Assembly (NCBI RefSeq): GCF_000427445.1
Contig: NZ_KE386496.1
Coordinates: 310,001-374,000 of the forward strand
From: Methylocapsa acidiphila B2
Lineage (GTDB): Bacteria > Pseudomonadota > Alphaproteobacteria > Rhizobiales > Beijerinckiaceae
DNA: 64,000 nt
Reading direction: 5' to 3'
Shown: one piece after another, positions 10,295-18,988 of the stretch
Layout: every line of letters starts with the position of its first letter
Numbering within the stretch: position 1 is the stretch's first letter
Position numbers and translations under genes: made by a program
The notes under the pieces: generated by a model
Seen by the model: only the letters and a program-made list of their open reading frames with translations
Databases searched by the model: none
What the model was told of the DNA's origin: nothing

Positions 10295-10687
10295 TCAGGC
10301 GAAGCTCAGCTTCAAGACCGCATAAACGCAGGCGAGGCCAATTGCGAAGGAGAAGAAAAGATTGGCGAGGAGCGACGCGTCCTTCAAATGCGGCGCATGG
10401 ACGTAATCGTCGATGATCGCCTGCATGCCGATCTTCATGTGCTGGACGCCGGATAGGATGAACATCAGCAGCAAGATCGCGACGGGCGGGCGGGCGAGAA
10501 AAGCGCGGGCCGAGGCGTAATCCTTGCCGACCAGCGACAGCACGATCCAGACGAAGGCGATCGTCAAGAAAGCGAGCGCGACAGACGTGACGCGCACGCG
10601 CCAAGCGTCCTGCGTTCCCGTTTTCGCGGCCCCCAGGAAGCGCACCTTGCTCGCGGCGGTCCTCGTCGTTGCCCGGTCATGCGCCAT
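10295..10687 (-). CDS. sdhD: Succinate dehydrogenase membrane anchor subunit
   Basis: A 130-residue hydrophobic protein with three membrane segments (ALAFLTIAFVWIVLSLV, PVAILLLMFILSGVQHMKIG, LANLFFSFAIGLACVYAVL). The HMKIGMQAIIDDYVH stretch in the second helix is the SdhD heme/quinone region. It anchors SdhAB to the inner membrane together with SdhC. The frame extends upstream of 10687, but MAHDRATTR is the usual start of the family. It lies between sdhC and sdhA on the same strand. Confidence 0.9.
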   Translation of the reverse strand: MAHDRATTRTAASKVRFLGAAKTGTQDAWRVRVTSVALAFLTIAFVWIVLSLVGKDYASARAFLARPPVAILLLMFILSGVQHMKIGMQAIIDDYVHAPHLKDASLLANLFFSFAIGLACVYAVLKLSFA

Positions 10688-10906
10688 GATGGCCAAATCC
10701 TTCGCTAAGATCACAATGATTTCGGAGCGAACCGATCCGAAATCACGAACATGATAGATTATCAATAGGCTAGAGCTGGATGCGGGGTTGGTTTCCCGCA
10801 TTATCCCTTATTTCGCCGGCCGAAAAGGAGCCCGTCGGGATCGCCGACGCTGGGGGCGGACTTCCCTCGATCGGATGGGAGGCCGCCGCCATATCGACGA
10901 GGGGCG

Positions 10907-11320
10907 TCAGCGAGCCCAGAAAGCCAAGAGCCAAACGCCGGCGGCCAAGAGCGCGCCGCCAATCAGCGTGGCTTGCGCCAGCCATTCGCGCTGGGGATAG
11001 GCGAATCCATGGCCCGAATCCCAAATCAAATGGCGGACGCCGCCAAGCAGGTGATGGAACAATGCCCAGGTGAAAGCGAACAGAATCAGCTTCCCGACAA
11101 GCGAGTTCATGAACGATGAGACGATCGCGAAGGCCTCGGCGTCGGTCGAGGCCGCGATCAAGAACCAAGCCAGCAGCAATGTTCCAAAATAGAGCGCCGC
11201 GCCGGTGATGCGATGCGCGATCGACATCATCATGGTCAGCGTGGGGCGGTAGATCAGCAGATGGGGGGAGAGCGGCCGCCGGCTTTCGAGGCTGCCAGGG
11301 CGTAAATCGACCTCGGCCAT
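10907..11320 (-). CDS. sdhC: Succinate dehydrogenase cytochrome b556 subunit
   Basis: SdhC is the first gene of the operon and encodes the b-heme subunit, 137 residues long with three membrane helices. The signature RPLSPHLLIYRPTLTMMMSI near the N-terminus, SIAHRITG (quinone site) and the heme His in ALFHHLLGGVRHLIWD are clear. The ATG at 11320 (MAEVDLRPGS) was chosen over an upstream in-frame codon, since the extra 49 residues do not look like the family. The 220 bp between sdhC and sdhD is longer than usual but holds no other gene. Confidence 0.93.
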   Translation of the reverse strand: MAEVDLRPGSLESRRPLSPHLLIYRPTLTMMMSIAHRITGAALYFGTLLLAWFLIAASTDAEAFAIVSSFMNSLVGKLILFAFTWALFHHLLGGVRHLIWDSGHGFAYPQREWLAQATLIGGALLAAGVWLLAFWAR

Positions 11321-11545
11321 ATAGATGTACTCTCGCCCCCTACAGTTGGTTTTTTCTCCCTTAGCGCAAACCGCAGGAAGGAGCAATGTAAACGTAGCCG
11401 TGCGACGATATTCGCCAGCGGCCGCCTCTGGCGGGCGTTTTTGCGGTGGCGACACGAAAAAGCGCATCGACTTTTTCGCATGAATCCGTCAGCCATGACC
11501 TCAATGGTATGCTTCAGCGGGGCATTGCTTGCTATGGCGGGAAAT

Positions 11546-12490
11546 ATGAACGTTCAAGGCGTCGAATTCCTTGCGTGTCTTTCGTCCGCGCAGCGGATCG
11601 CCGCCGCGCTGGCGGTGATCGCCCTGGGGCTCGCCGGCCTGCCTGAGCCGGCGGCGGCGGCCTCAGGCCGCATCAGCATCGAATCCGGGGGCGTCGCCCG
11701 GACGGCTCTGCTCATTGAGCACCGGCGGTTGAAAAAGGCGCGGCGGCCGGTCGTCATCGTGTTGCGCGGCGGCAAGGACAGGGCGGCTCGCTTGCGGCGG
11801 GTCTTTGGATTCGAGGACATGGCGCGCTCGTCCGGACCGGTTCTGATTTATCCCGATCCTATCGGCGGCCATTGGAGCGATATCGCCGGCGCGGAGGCGA
11901 GCCGCGACGCGACCTTCATTCGCGACCTCATCGCGAAGCTGGTCTCGGATGGCGTCGCCGATCGACATCGAATCTTCATCATAGGAGTCTCGAGCGGCGG
12001 CCCAACGGTCTTGCGGCTCGCCTGCGACGACGCCAATCTTTTCACGGGCGTCGCCGCCGTCGTCACCGGCATGCCCGCGGATCTCGCTGCGACATGCAAG
12101 CCTTCGCGTCCGCTTCCCTTTTTGATGATCGCCGGAACCGCGGACCCCGTGGTTCCCTATAAGGGCGGCAAGTCCAATTGGCCGGAGGGCAAGACCGATC
12201 TCGTCTCGGTCGACGCCGCCATGGCTATTTTTGTGAAGGCGGCGGGCTGTGGCGACGGCCGGACGACGACGGCTTTTCCTGATCGCGACCCCCATGACGG
12301 GTCTCGCGCCTATCTTGACAGATGGAACGGATGCAAGGCGCCTGTCGAGCTCGTCCGGGTCGAAGGCGGCGGCCATACGATTCCCGGCCATGTGAGCGCG
12401 CCGAGCGTCGATTCGGCGCGGGGCCCGCGCAACGCTGACATCGACAGCGCCAAGATTATTTGGGATTTCTTTCGTCGGCTCGGCGATTGA
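11546..12490 (+). CDS. Exported PHB-depolymerase-like / feruloyl-esterase-like hydrolase
   Basis: This protein of about 314 residues starts with a long signal peptide (RIAAALAVIALGLAGLPEPAAA) and belongs to the alpha/beta-hydrolase group that includes LpqC-type esterases and extracellular PHB depolymerases. The nucleophile Ser is in GVSSGG, a likely acid follows in GTADPVVPY, and the His in GGGHTIPGH completes the triad. It probably cleaves ester bonds outside the cytoplasm; the substrate cannot be read from sequence. The start is uncertain because several ATGs lie upstream; 11546 best fits the signal peptide. It is divergent from sdhC and convergent to the YggU-like gene. Confidence 0.8.
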   Translation: MNVQGVEFLACLSSAQRIAAALAVIALGLAGLPEPAAAASGRISIESGGVARTALLIEHRRLKKARRPVVIVLRGGKDRAARLRRVFGFEDMARSSGPVLIYPDPIGGHWSDIAGAEASRDATFIRDLIAKLVSDGVADRHRIFIIGVSSGGPTVLRLACDDANLFTGVAAVVTGMPADLAATCKPSRPLPFLMIAGTADPVVPYKGGKSNWPEGKTDLVSVDAAMAIFVKAAGCGDGRTTTAFPDRDPHDGSRAYLDRWNGCKAPVELVRVEGGGHTIPGHVSAPSVDSARGPRNADIDSAKIIWDFFRRLGD

Positions 12491-12500
12491 GTTTTTTCGC

Positions 12501-12791
12501 CTATTTTGAGGCGGGACGAGCTAATTGCGCCAATCTTGCGTCTAGGACCTCAGCGTCGCCGATCAAGCTCAATGTCTTGAGGCGACTGGTCGCGCCGGCC
12601 TCAATCCGCACAGAGGCGAGGGGCAGGCGGAGCGCCTTGGCGATCAGGCGAATCAAAGCCTCGTTGGCTTCGCCGTCTTGAGGGACCGCGCGCACTTTGA
12701 CTTTCAGCACCATCCGCCCGTCGCTGAGACGCTCGACGCCGCCGATCTCGTCGCGCGCGCTTTTGGGGGTGAGGCGCGCCCATAGCAACAC
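12501..12791 (-). CDS. DUF167 / YggU family protein
   Basis: A 96-residue protein of the YggU (DUF167) family, recognised by RLTPKSARDEI near the start, VKVRAVPQDGEANEALI and the GATSRLKTL motif. Its biochemical role is not established. The start is a GTG at 12791, because no other start codon occurs in frame before the end of yggT, 40 bp upstream. yggT followed by this gene is a common pair in proteobacteria. The gene ends 10 bp from the convergent esterase gene. Confidence 0.85.
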   Translation of the reverse strand: MLLWARLTPKSARDEIGGVERLSDGRMVLKVKVRAVPQDGEANEALIRLIAKALRLPLASVRIEAGATSRLKTLSLIGDAEVLDARLAQLARPASK

Positions 12792-12831
12792 GCCGTCGCC
12801 TTGGGGGCGCCAAGGCGGGCTTGCCGGCTGA

Positions 12832-13122
12832 TCAATAGACGTTGGGATAGATGTACTGCCAGATAATGTCTTGGATCAGGAAAATGAGCAGAAGGAGAAT
12901 GATCGGGGAGATGTCGATGCCGCCGAGATTGGGCGTAATTTGGCGAATGGGTCGAAGGACCGGCTCGGTTAGTGCGTTCAAGGCGTTCCAGATTGAGCGC
13001 ACCAAATCATTGCGCACATTGACGACATTGAAGGCGACCAGCCACGACAGGATCGCCGAAGCGACGATCAAATAAGTGTAAAGCCGCAAGATCAGCAATA
13101 GGAGGTCGAGAACGGCGCGCAT
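12832..13122 (-). CDS. YggT family membrane protein
   Basis: A 96-residue integral membrane protein of the YggT family: two hydrophobic segments, residues about 4-30 and 70-90, separated by the conserved LTEPVLRPIRQITPNLGGIDISP. The family is linked to osmotic or cation tolerance and to cell-division or cell-wall gene clusters in other bacteria; no reaction is known. The frame is open far upstream, but the MRAVLDLLLL start fits the family. It precedes the YggU-like gene. Confidence 0.88.
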   Translation of the reverse strand: MRAVLDLLLLILRLYTYLIVASAILSWLVAFNVVNVRNDLVRSIWNALNALTEPVLRPIRQITPNLGGIDISPIILLLLIFLIQDIIWQYIYPNVY

Positions 13123-13262
13123 GACGACTCCAAGGCACGAGCTTATCGAGCTTCGTTTATCCGCCTGGAGCCTGGCTGGCAAGCCAGCGGAGACGCGAAG
13201 CGAGCCTCCCCTAACCAACCATCTTGCGCCGGCGGCGCGGCTCGCGTAAAGAGCGGCGCGAA

Positions 13263-13338
13263 GGGGCTGTAGCTCAGATGGGAGAGCGCTGCAATCGCAC
13301 TGCAGAGGTCGGGGGTTCGAATCCCCCCAGCTCCACCA
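13263..13338 (+). tRNA. tRNA-Ala (anticodon CGC)
   Basis: A complete 76-nt cloverleaf with encoded CCA. The acceptor stem pairs GGGGCTG with CAGCTCC and contains the G3-U70 wobble pair that marks tRNA-Ala. The anticodon stem CTGCA/TGCAG encloses the loop ATCGCAC, which gives anticodon CGC (reads GCG). The T arm is GGGGG-TTCGAAT-CCCCC. No truncation is seen. Confidence 0.97.
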
Positions 13339-13527
13339 GACCCCTTCTTTCGCGGCGAAGGCTAAGACTTCAGCGGCGTCGCGCCAGCCGAAGATCAAAT
13401 TGACATCGACCGCCACGGCCAAATGCCCTGAAGCGGCGCCGCTTGCATGTAGTCGGGATAGCGGCGACGGTCGGCTGGCCGGAGGCGAGACCGCCCGCGG
13501 AAGTTCCTCTCGCCGAGCTGACGTTCG

Positions 13528-14712
13528 ATGATCATCTTGCATGTCATTGCGACCGTGAATCCCGAGAGCGGCGGCCCGATTGAGGGGATCATGACTTCGG
13601 CGGGTGTTTTGCGGGCGCAGGGGTGCGACCGTGAGATTCTGTCTTTGGATTCGCCGGACGATCCTTGGGTGAAGTCTTGTCCGCTGCCGGTCCATCCGAT
13701 GGGGATCTCGCATCCGTCCTATTCCAAATGGCGCAAGCGGCTGCCTTGGCTTCGCTACGGCTACACGCCGCATTTCGTGCCCTGGCTGCGGGAGAACGCG
13801 CGGCGCTATGATGCGATCGTCGTGAACGGGCTGTGGAACTACTCGTCCTTTGGGGCGTGGCGGGCGCTATCCAAGCTGGACGCACGCTATTTCGTCTATC
13901 CGCATGGGATGCTCGACCCTTATTTCAACAAGATCCAGCCGGTGAAGCGCCTGGCGAAGCAGGTTTTATGGTGGTTCAGCGAAGGCCCGCTGATCGCCAA
14001 CGCCGCGCGGGTGATGTTCGTGACGGAGGAGGAGCGGCAGCTGGCGCGCCATTCGTTTTGGCCCTATCGGGGACGCGATCAAGTGGCGCCTTACGGGATC
14101 ATCGACGTCGCGGGCGATCCGGCGGCGCAGGCGGCGCAGTTCCGCAGCCTGCTTCCGCGCCTGGGCGAGCGGGATTTTCTTCTTTTCCTGAGCCGGATCC
14201 ATCCGAAGAAAGGCTGCGATCTTCTGATCGAGGCTTTCGCCGAGGTCGCGGCGAAGGCGCCTCATCTCGACCTCGTGATGGCGGGGCCGGATTCGGTCGG
14301 CTGGGGGCAAAAGCTTCAGGATCTGGCGGCGGCGCGGGGGATTTCGGATCGGGTGCATTGGCCGGGCATGCTGAAGGGCGATCTGAAATGGGGCGCGTTT
14401 CACGCGACCCGGGCCTTTGTTTTGCCGTCGCATCAGGAGAATTTCGGGATCGTGGTGGCGGAGGCGATGGCCTGCGGCAAGCCGGTCCTGACGACGACCA
14501 AGGTGGCGACTTGGCGTGAGGTGGACGAGAGCGCTGCGGGGTTCGTCGAGCGCGACGATCTCGCCGGGATCATCCGCCTGCTGGAGCGGTTCCTGGCGCT
14601 TTCGGCCGAGGAGAGGGCGGCCATGGGCCAACGCGCCCGGCAAGGCTTCGTCGAGAAATTCGACATCGGCGCCTTCGCCCCAAAACTCATCGAAATCTTG
14701 AGAACGAGTTGA
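13528..14712 (+). CDS. GT4-type glycosyltransferase
   Basis: A 394-residue retaining glycosyltransferase with GT-B fold. The N-terminal domain has HVIATVNPESGGP; the C-terminal nucleotide-sugar domain has FLSRIHPKKGCDLLIEAF, a GPD segment and the E-x7-E stretch in SHQENFGIVVAEAMACGKPVL. It should add a sugar to a surface polysaccharide or lipid carrier at the inner membrane; donor and acceptor are not readable. No other polysaccharide genes are adjacent except the methyltransferase 147 bp downstream, which may modify the same glycan. Confidence 0.88.
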   Translation: MIILHVIATVNPESGGPIEGIMTSAGVLRAQGCDREILSLDSPDDPWVKSCPLPVHPMGISHPSYSKWRKRLPWLRYGYTPHFVPWLRENARRYDAIVVNGLWNYSSFGAWRALSKLDARYFVYPHGMLDPYFNKIQPVKRLAKQVLWWFSEGPLIANAARVMFVTEEERQLARHSFWPYRGRDQVAPYGIIDVAGDPAAQAAQFRSLLPRLGERDFLLFLSRIHPKKGCDLLIEAFAEVAAKAPHLDLVMAGPDSVGWGQKLQDLAAARGISDRVHWPGMLKGDLKWGAFHATRAFVLPSHQENFGIVVAEAMACGKPVLTTTKVATWREVDESAAGFVERDDLAGIIRLLERFLALSAEERAAMGQRARQGFVEKFDIGAFAPKLIEILRTS

Positions 14713-14859
14713 GACGCCTTTCTCTAGCGCAGCTTCTTTAAAAAGGGATTTTGACCGAGGCAGGTTCGAGCGCTGGGCGGCCCTCTGGACGGGGGCCTTG
14801 CTCGCTCTTATGTCGAGGCCAATTGCCGCCTGGCGCGGCTTCGCCGATCGGAATGCCCC

Positions 14860-15924
14860 ATGAACTCCCCTTTTTCTCGCCTTTCGACGCGCGCTGCTTA
14901 TGGCGCGACCCAGTTGCCGCGAATCGCCTGGTATCTCGGGCAGGGAATAGCCAGAGACCGGATGGTGCAGCGCGCGCGGGAAAAGGGCAGCGCGCGGCCG
15001 CGCCCGCAGACCGACGCCCCTGTTCCCAGCCGCAAGCGTCTCTTCGAGGACATAGCCGCGCTCCTGAAGCAGGATCTCGCCAATGTCGAGGCGGGCCTCT
15101 ATCCCATGCCGGCCGACCACGACGGCTCCTTTGCGACGATGATCCAACGCTCGCGCGCCTTCTTCCAAGATCTTCCCGCCATCCATCGGCGTCGGGAGAG
15201 CGGCGACCATAACGAAGTGCTGACCGAGGAGATGCGCGGCAAGCGGCCTCTCTATTATCTTCAGAATTTCCATTTTCAGTCCGGCGGCTGGATGACGGAG
15301 GATTCGGCCAGGCTCTATGACACCCAGGTCGAAACGCTGTTCTACGGCTCGGCGAATGTCATGCGGCGCCAGGCCTTGCCGCCGCTTCATGAGATCTTCG
15401 CCGGACGCGATCAGCGCCGGCTGAGCCTGCTCGACATAGGCTGCGGCACCGGGCGCTTTCTCGATTGCGTCAAGCAGGCCTGGCCCCGGCTGCCTGCGAT
15501 CGGCCTCGACCTGTCGGAGCCCTATGTCGAAGAGGCCAGGCGCCATCTGGCGCGCTGGTCGGGGATCGGGCTCATGGTGGCCAATGCGGAATCGATTCCG
15601 CTGCCGGACGAGAGCCAGGACGCCGTGACCTGCGTCTTCCTGTTCCATGAGCTGCCGCCCAAGGTGCGCCGCATCGCGCTCGCGGAATTCGCCCGCGTTC
15701 TGAAGCCTGGAGGCCGTCTCGTCCTCGTCGATTCGATTCAGCGCGGCGACCAGCCGGATTATGACGGCCTGCTCGAGCTCTTTCCGCAGAGCTTTCACGA
15801 GCCCTACTATCTCAGCTACATCGATGAGGACTTTGCCGCCCTGGGCGAGGCTTGCGGTTTGGCCCATGTCCGCGACGAGAGGGCTTACGTGTCGAAAGTG
15901 ATGGTGTTCGACAAGCCGTCCTGA
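14860..15924 (+). CDS. Class I SAM-dependent methyltransferase
   Basis: A 354-residue protein with a Rossmann methyltransferase domain in its second half: motif I LLDIGCGTGRFL, acidic loop GLDLSEPYVEEAR, then NAESIPLPDESQDAVTC and EFARVLKPGGRLVLVDS, typical of the UbiE/Methyltransf_11 group. The first 180 residues are Arg-rich and unlike the catalytic domain and may bind the substrate. It follows the glycosyltransferase on the same strand. Substrate unknown. Confidence 0.85.
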   Translation: MNSPFSRLSTRAAYGATQLPRIAWYLGQGIARDRMVQRAREKGSARPRPQTDAPVPSRKRLFEDIAALLKQDLANVEAGLYPMPADHDGSFATMIQRSRAFFQDLPAIHRRRESGDHNEVLTEEMRGKRPLYYLQNFHFQSGGWMTEDSARLYDTQVETLFYGSANVMRRQALPPLHEIFAGRDQRRLSLLDIGCGTGRFLDCVKQAWPRLPAIGLDLSEPYVEEARRHLARWSGIGLMVANAESIPLPDESQDAVTCVFLFHELPPKVRRIALAEFARVLKPGGRLVLVDSIQRGDQPDYDGLLELFPQSFHEPYYLSYIDEDFAALGEACGLAHVRDERAYVSKVMVFDKPS

Positions 15925-15986
15925 TTGAAGCCGCTGGCCAACCTGCCCAACGGGGCGGCGCGTGAACGGGTCCCAAGAAACAGGCG

Positions 15987-16140
15987 CCTGAACGCCGGGC
16001 CGAACGATCGGAAACCAACGCCTTGGCCTCATGCCTGACCAAGGCTTCCGAGCCGAGCGCCGGGTGAAACGCGCCGTGGCGAGGCATAGCCGAAACAAGC
16101 TCAACGGTTCGCTTGAACGCCCCGCGAACGATCGGAAACC
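15987..16140. repeat. Pair of imperfect direct repeats, about 28 bp
   Basis: Two near-identical blocks end in CGAACGATCGGAAACC, at 15987-16016 and 16111-16140; each starts with TGAACGCC. They lie about 124 bp apart, downstream of the methyltransferase and before the convergent DUF952 gene. They contain the palindrome CGATCG. No function is evident. Confidence 0.6.
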
Positions 16141-16156
16141 CGAAATTCGCCCGCTG

Positions 16157-16501
16157 CTAAGCGAGAAGCCCGGAGAAATCGTGGCCGCCGTCCGGCCTTA
16201 GAGGAAGGGGCTTGACGAAAACCACGGCGTCGAGCGGCAAGGGGCCGTAAAGATGCGGAAAGAGCGCGCCGCCGCGCGAGGGTTCGTAGCGCAAGGCCTC
16301 CCCGAGCCCCTGCGCCTCGACTGCGACGAGCAGCAGATCGTCTTGGCCTCGAAAATATTTCTCGGCGGTCTCGTCGGCCTGATCGGCGGTCGAGAAATGG
16401 ATGAATCCGTCGGCGAGATCGATCGGGGCGCCGTCGAACCTCCCCCGGTCCTCGGCTTGGCGCCACAGGCTGGCCGGAGCAATCTTGTAGATCAAGGCCA
16501 T
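16157..16501 (-). CDS. DUF952 family protein
   Basis: A 114-residue protein recognised as DUF952 by its start MALIYKIAPASLW, the GFIHFSTADQ block and LFPHLYGPLPLDAV. The family is often described as glutathione S-transferase-like, but no activity is established. It follows the esterase-like gene on the same strand with only 16 bp between them, so the two are probably one operon with lysK further upstream. Confidence 0.85.
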   Translation of the reverse strand: MALIYKIAPASLWRQAEDRGRFDGAPIDLADGFIHFSTADQADETAEKYFRGQDDLLLVAVEAQGLGEALRYEPSRGGALFPHLYGPLPLDAVVFVKPLPLRPDGGHDFSGLLA

Positions 16502-16517
16502 GGTTCGGTCCGTCCCC

Positions 16518-17162
16518 TCATGCGCTCGGCTCGGCGGCCTGTTTCACGTCGGTCAAGAGCTTTCGCGCCTCGATGATGTCCTCGGGACTGATCCCATGCG
16601 CGCGGTCGGTGAAAACATGCGACCGGATCAGCGCGCCGCCGGCCTGAAGGGTCTTGATCGCGCCGCGCGTGCGATCGACCGGAATGACCGCATTGATCTC
16701 GCTGCCGCTGACATAGATGGGTACGGCGAGAAGGCCGGAGCCGGGCCTGCGCCCGATCGCCGCGACGTCGATGAGGCCGCCCGACAAAATCAACGCGCCG
16801 CCATAAGAGCGCGGGTTGCGGACCAGGAATTCGGCGATGACGCACGCGCCATGCGCGAAGCCGCCGAGAACGATGCGATCTTGCGCGACGCCCCGGTTGC
16901 GTAGGGACTCGACGATCGCGCGGCAATGGGCGAGCGATTCCTCGAGGCCAGCCTTATTGTCTTCAAATGGTTCGAGGAGGTTCCTCGGAAACCAGGTCCC
17001 GCCCTTGGCGGCGGGCAGGATATAGCGCACATCGGGGCAATCGACATCGATCGCCAAGGCCTGCATATCGTCCGGCGTCTGGCCATGGCCGTGCAGGAGG
17101 ATCGCGACCGCCTCGGCGGCGTCCCAATCGGAGCCGAATTCGCGCGGATCGGGAAAGGTCAT
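16518..17162 (-). CDS. Phospholipase/carboxylesterase-like protein lacking the catalytic Ser
   Basis: A 214-residue alpha/beta-hydrolase of the phospholipase/carboxylesterase (YpfH/Est-type) group: ILLHGHGQTPDDM at the oxyanion loop and ALILSGG after the nucleophile elbow are typical. Where the family reads GFSQG, this protein reads GFAHG, so position 103 is Ala (codon GCG), not Ser. The usual acid after the last strand (GxxDPxVP) reads GSEINAVIP. The His in DRAHG remains. Catalysis by the normal triad is therefore unlikely; the protein may bind a ligand or be decaying. It lies 21 bp after lysK. Confidence 0.8.
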   Translation of the reverse strand: MTFPDPREFGSDWDAAEAVAILLHGHGQTPDDMQALAIDVDCPDVRYILPAAKGGTWFPRNLLEPFEDNKAGLEESLAHCRAIVESLRNRGVAQDRIVLGGFAHGACVIAEFLVRNPRSYGGALILSGGLIDVAAIGRRPGSGLLAVPIYVSGSEINAVIPVDRTRGAIKTLQAGGALIRSHVFTDRAHGISPEDIIEARKLLTDVKQAAEPSA

Positions 17163-17183
17163 GAGGATCGCCCTTTTTTTGAT

Positions 17184-18869
17184 CTAGGCGGATCGCCGCG
17201 CCGCGAATTCGGCATGCGCGCGGATGAGGTCGCCGGCAAGCGCCGAGGCGATCAGCATGCGCGTCTCCTCGATCCCATAAAGCGCGACGAAAGATCCGAA
17301 GCGGGGACCGCGCGCCTCGCCGAGGAGCACGGCGTAGAGCATGGCGAACCAGTCGTTCGAGACGCCGGGGCGCTCTGGCGTCGCGCCCTTGGCCTTCAGG
17401 TCCTGATAGCGCGGAATTTTTCGCGCGATGTCGTAAAGTGTGGATTGGATTTCTTCCGCGCTCGCGTCCTTGGCGACGCCTGCGAGCGCATCGGACAATT
17501 GGCGCAAGGCCTCGCGCTCGATCTCGTCGGGCGCGCGATAGGTTTTTGCCGGCCGCACGAAATCGCGGAAATAGCGCGCCGCATAGGAGGCCAGCCTATC
17601 GAGGCGCGGATGGGTGGCGGGGGAGACGTCCGGCGCATAGCGGCGCAGGAAGCCCCAAAGGACCTGAGGGTCCTCGCTATTTGCGACGGCGGCGAGATTG
17701 AGCAGCATGCCGAAGGAAATCGTGGTTCCCTGTCCGCCGCTATGGCTCAGAATTTCAGGCTCGGGCGGCGCGCCCAAATGAATGTGCCAGACCGGATTGC
17801 CAAGCCGTTCCTTGGTCTCCTGCCGCGGATAGGCGTCGAGAAAGCCGAGATAATCGTCGACGGCGCGCGGTATGGCGTCAAAATAGAGCCGCTTGGCGGC
17901 GGTCGGCTTCTGATACATGAACAGGGAGAGGCTCTCGGGGCTGGCGTAGGTCAGCCATTCCTCGATCGTCAGCCCATTGCCCTTTGACTTGGAGATCTTC
18001 TGGCCCTTTTCGTCGAGGAACAATTCGTAGTTGAAGCCTTCCGGCGGGGCGCCGCCGAGCGTGCGCACGATCGCGCCCGAGAGCTTGACCGAATCGATGA
18101 GATCCTTGCCGGCCATCTCGTAATCGATTCCGAGCGCATACCAGCGCATGGCCCAATCCGGCTTCCATTGCAGCTTGCAATGGCCGCCGGTGACCGGAGT
18201 CGTGAAGGCTTCTCCGGTTTGCGGATCGCGCCATGAAAGCTCGCCCCTGGCGGCGTCGACGGCGTCGATTTGGACCTGCATGACATGCCCGGTGACCGGA
18301 TGGATGGGCAGGAAGGGCGAATAGGTGGCGGCGCGCTCCTCGCGAAAGGTCGGCAGCATGATCGCCATCACCTCATCGTAATGGGCGAGCATGTGGAGCA
18401 GGGCGGCGTCGAAACGGCCGGACTTATAGTAATCCGTCGCCGAGGCGAATTCGTAATCGAAGCCGAATTGGTCGAGAAAAGCGCGAAGCCGCGCATTGTT
18501 ATGCGCGCCGAAGCTCGGATGGGTGCCGAAAGGGTCGGGCACCTGCGTCAGTGGCTTGCCGAGATGGGCGGCGATCAGCTCCTTGTTGGGAATATTGTCC
18601 GGGACCTTGCGCAGCCCGTCCATATCGTCCGAAAACGCGATGAGCCTTGTGTCGATTTCGTCGTGGGTCAGGACGCGGAAGGCGTGGCGGACCATGGTCG
18701 TGCGCGCGACCTCGCCGAACGTGCCGATATGGGGCAGGCCCGACGGTCCGTAGCCGGTTTCGAACAGGACTTGGCGCTGGCCTGTGGCCTCGACCCGCCG
18801 CAGGATCTTGCGCGCCTCCTCGAATGGCCAGGCATTGGCCTGACCGGCGAGCTCGAGAAGCGGCGACAT
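17184..18869 (-). CDS. lysK: Lysyl-tRNA synthetase, class I
   Basis: Charges tRNA-Lys with lysine. This is the class I form found in archaea and many alphaproteobacteria, not the common class II LysRS. The 561-residue product has the HIGH-type motif in [15 protein letters not shown] and the KMSKS-type motif KISKSKGNG, with the class I LysRS block [13 protein letters not shown] between. Length fits. It is the first gene of a likely operon with the esterase-like and DUF952 genes. Confidence 0.95.
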   Translation of the reverse strand: MSPLLELAGQANAWPFEEARKILRRVEATGQRQVLFETGYGPSGLPHIGTFGEVARTTMVRHAFRVLTHDEIDTRLIAFSDDMDGLRKVPDNIPNKELIAAHLGKPLTQVPDPFGTHPSFGAHNNARLRAFLDQFGFDYEFASATDYYKSGRFDAALLHMLAHYDEVMAIMLPTFREERAATYSPFLPIHPVTGHVMQVQIDAVDAARGELSWRDPQTGEAFTTPVTGGHCKLQWKPDWAMRWYALGIDYEMAGKDLIDSVKLSGAIVRTLGGAPPEGFNYELFLDEKGQKISKSKGNGLTIEEWLTYASPESLSLFMYQKPTAAKRLYFDAIPRAVDDYLGFLDAYPRQETKERLGNPVWHIHLGAPPEPEILSHSGGQGTTISFGMLLNLAAVANSEDPQVLWGFLRRYAPDVSPATHPRLDRLASYAARYFRDFVRPAKTYRAPDEIEREALRQLSDALAGVAKDASAEEIQSTLYDIARKIPRYQDLKAKGATPERPGVSNDWFAMLYAVLLGEARGPRFGSFVALYGIEETRMLIASALAGDLIRAHAEFAARRSA

Positions 18870-18988
18870 GGCGATTTCCAGGACTAGCGAGGGGGCGCCC
18901 GGACGCCGAAAGGCGTGACTTCAAGTCTCGCAGGCGGCGAACGGGAATGACTCGACGATAAGGAGGCTGGCCGCGGCCGTCAATCGGT

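Noticed and set aside
13123-13773. Long upstream extension of the yggT frame
   Set aside because: The open frame runs through the tRNA-Ala gene and the start of the glycosyltransferase; the family start at 13122 is clear.
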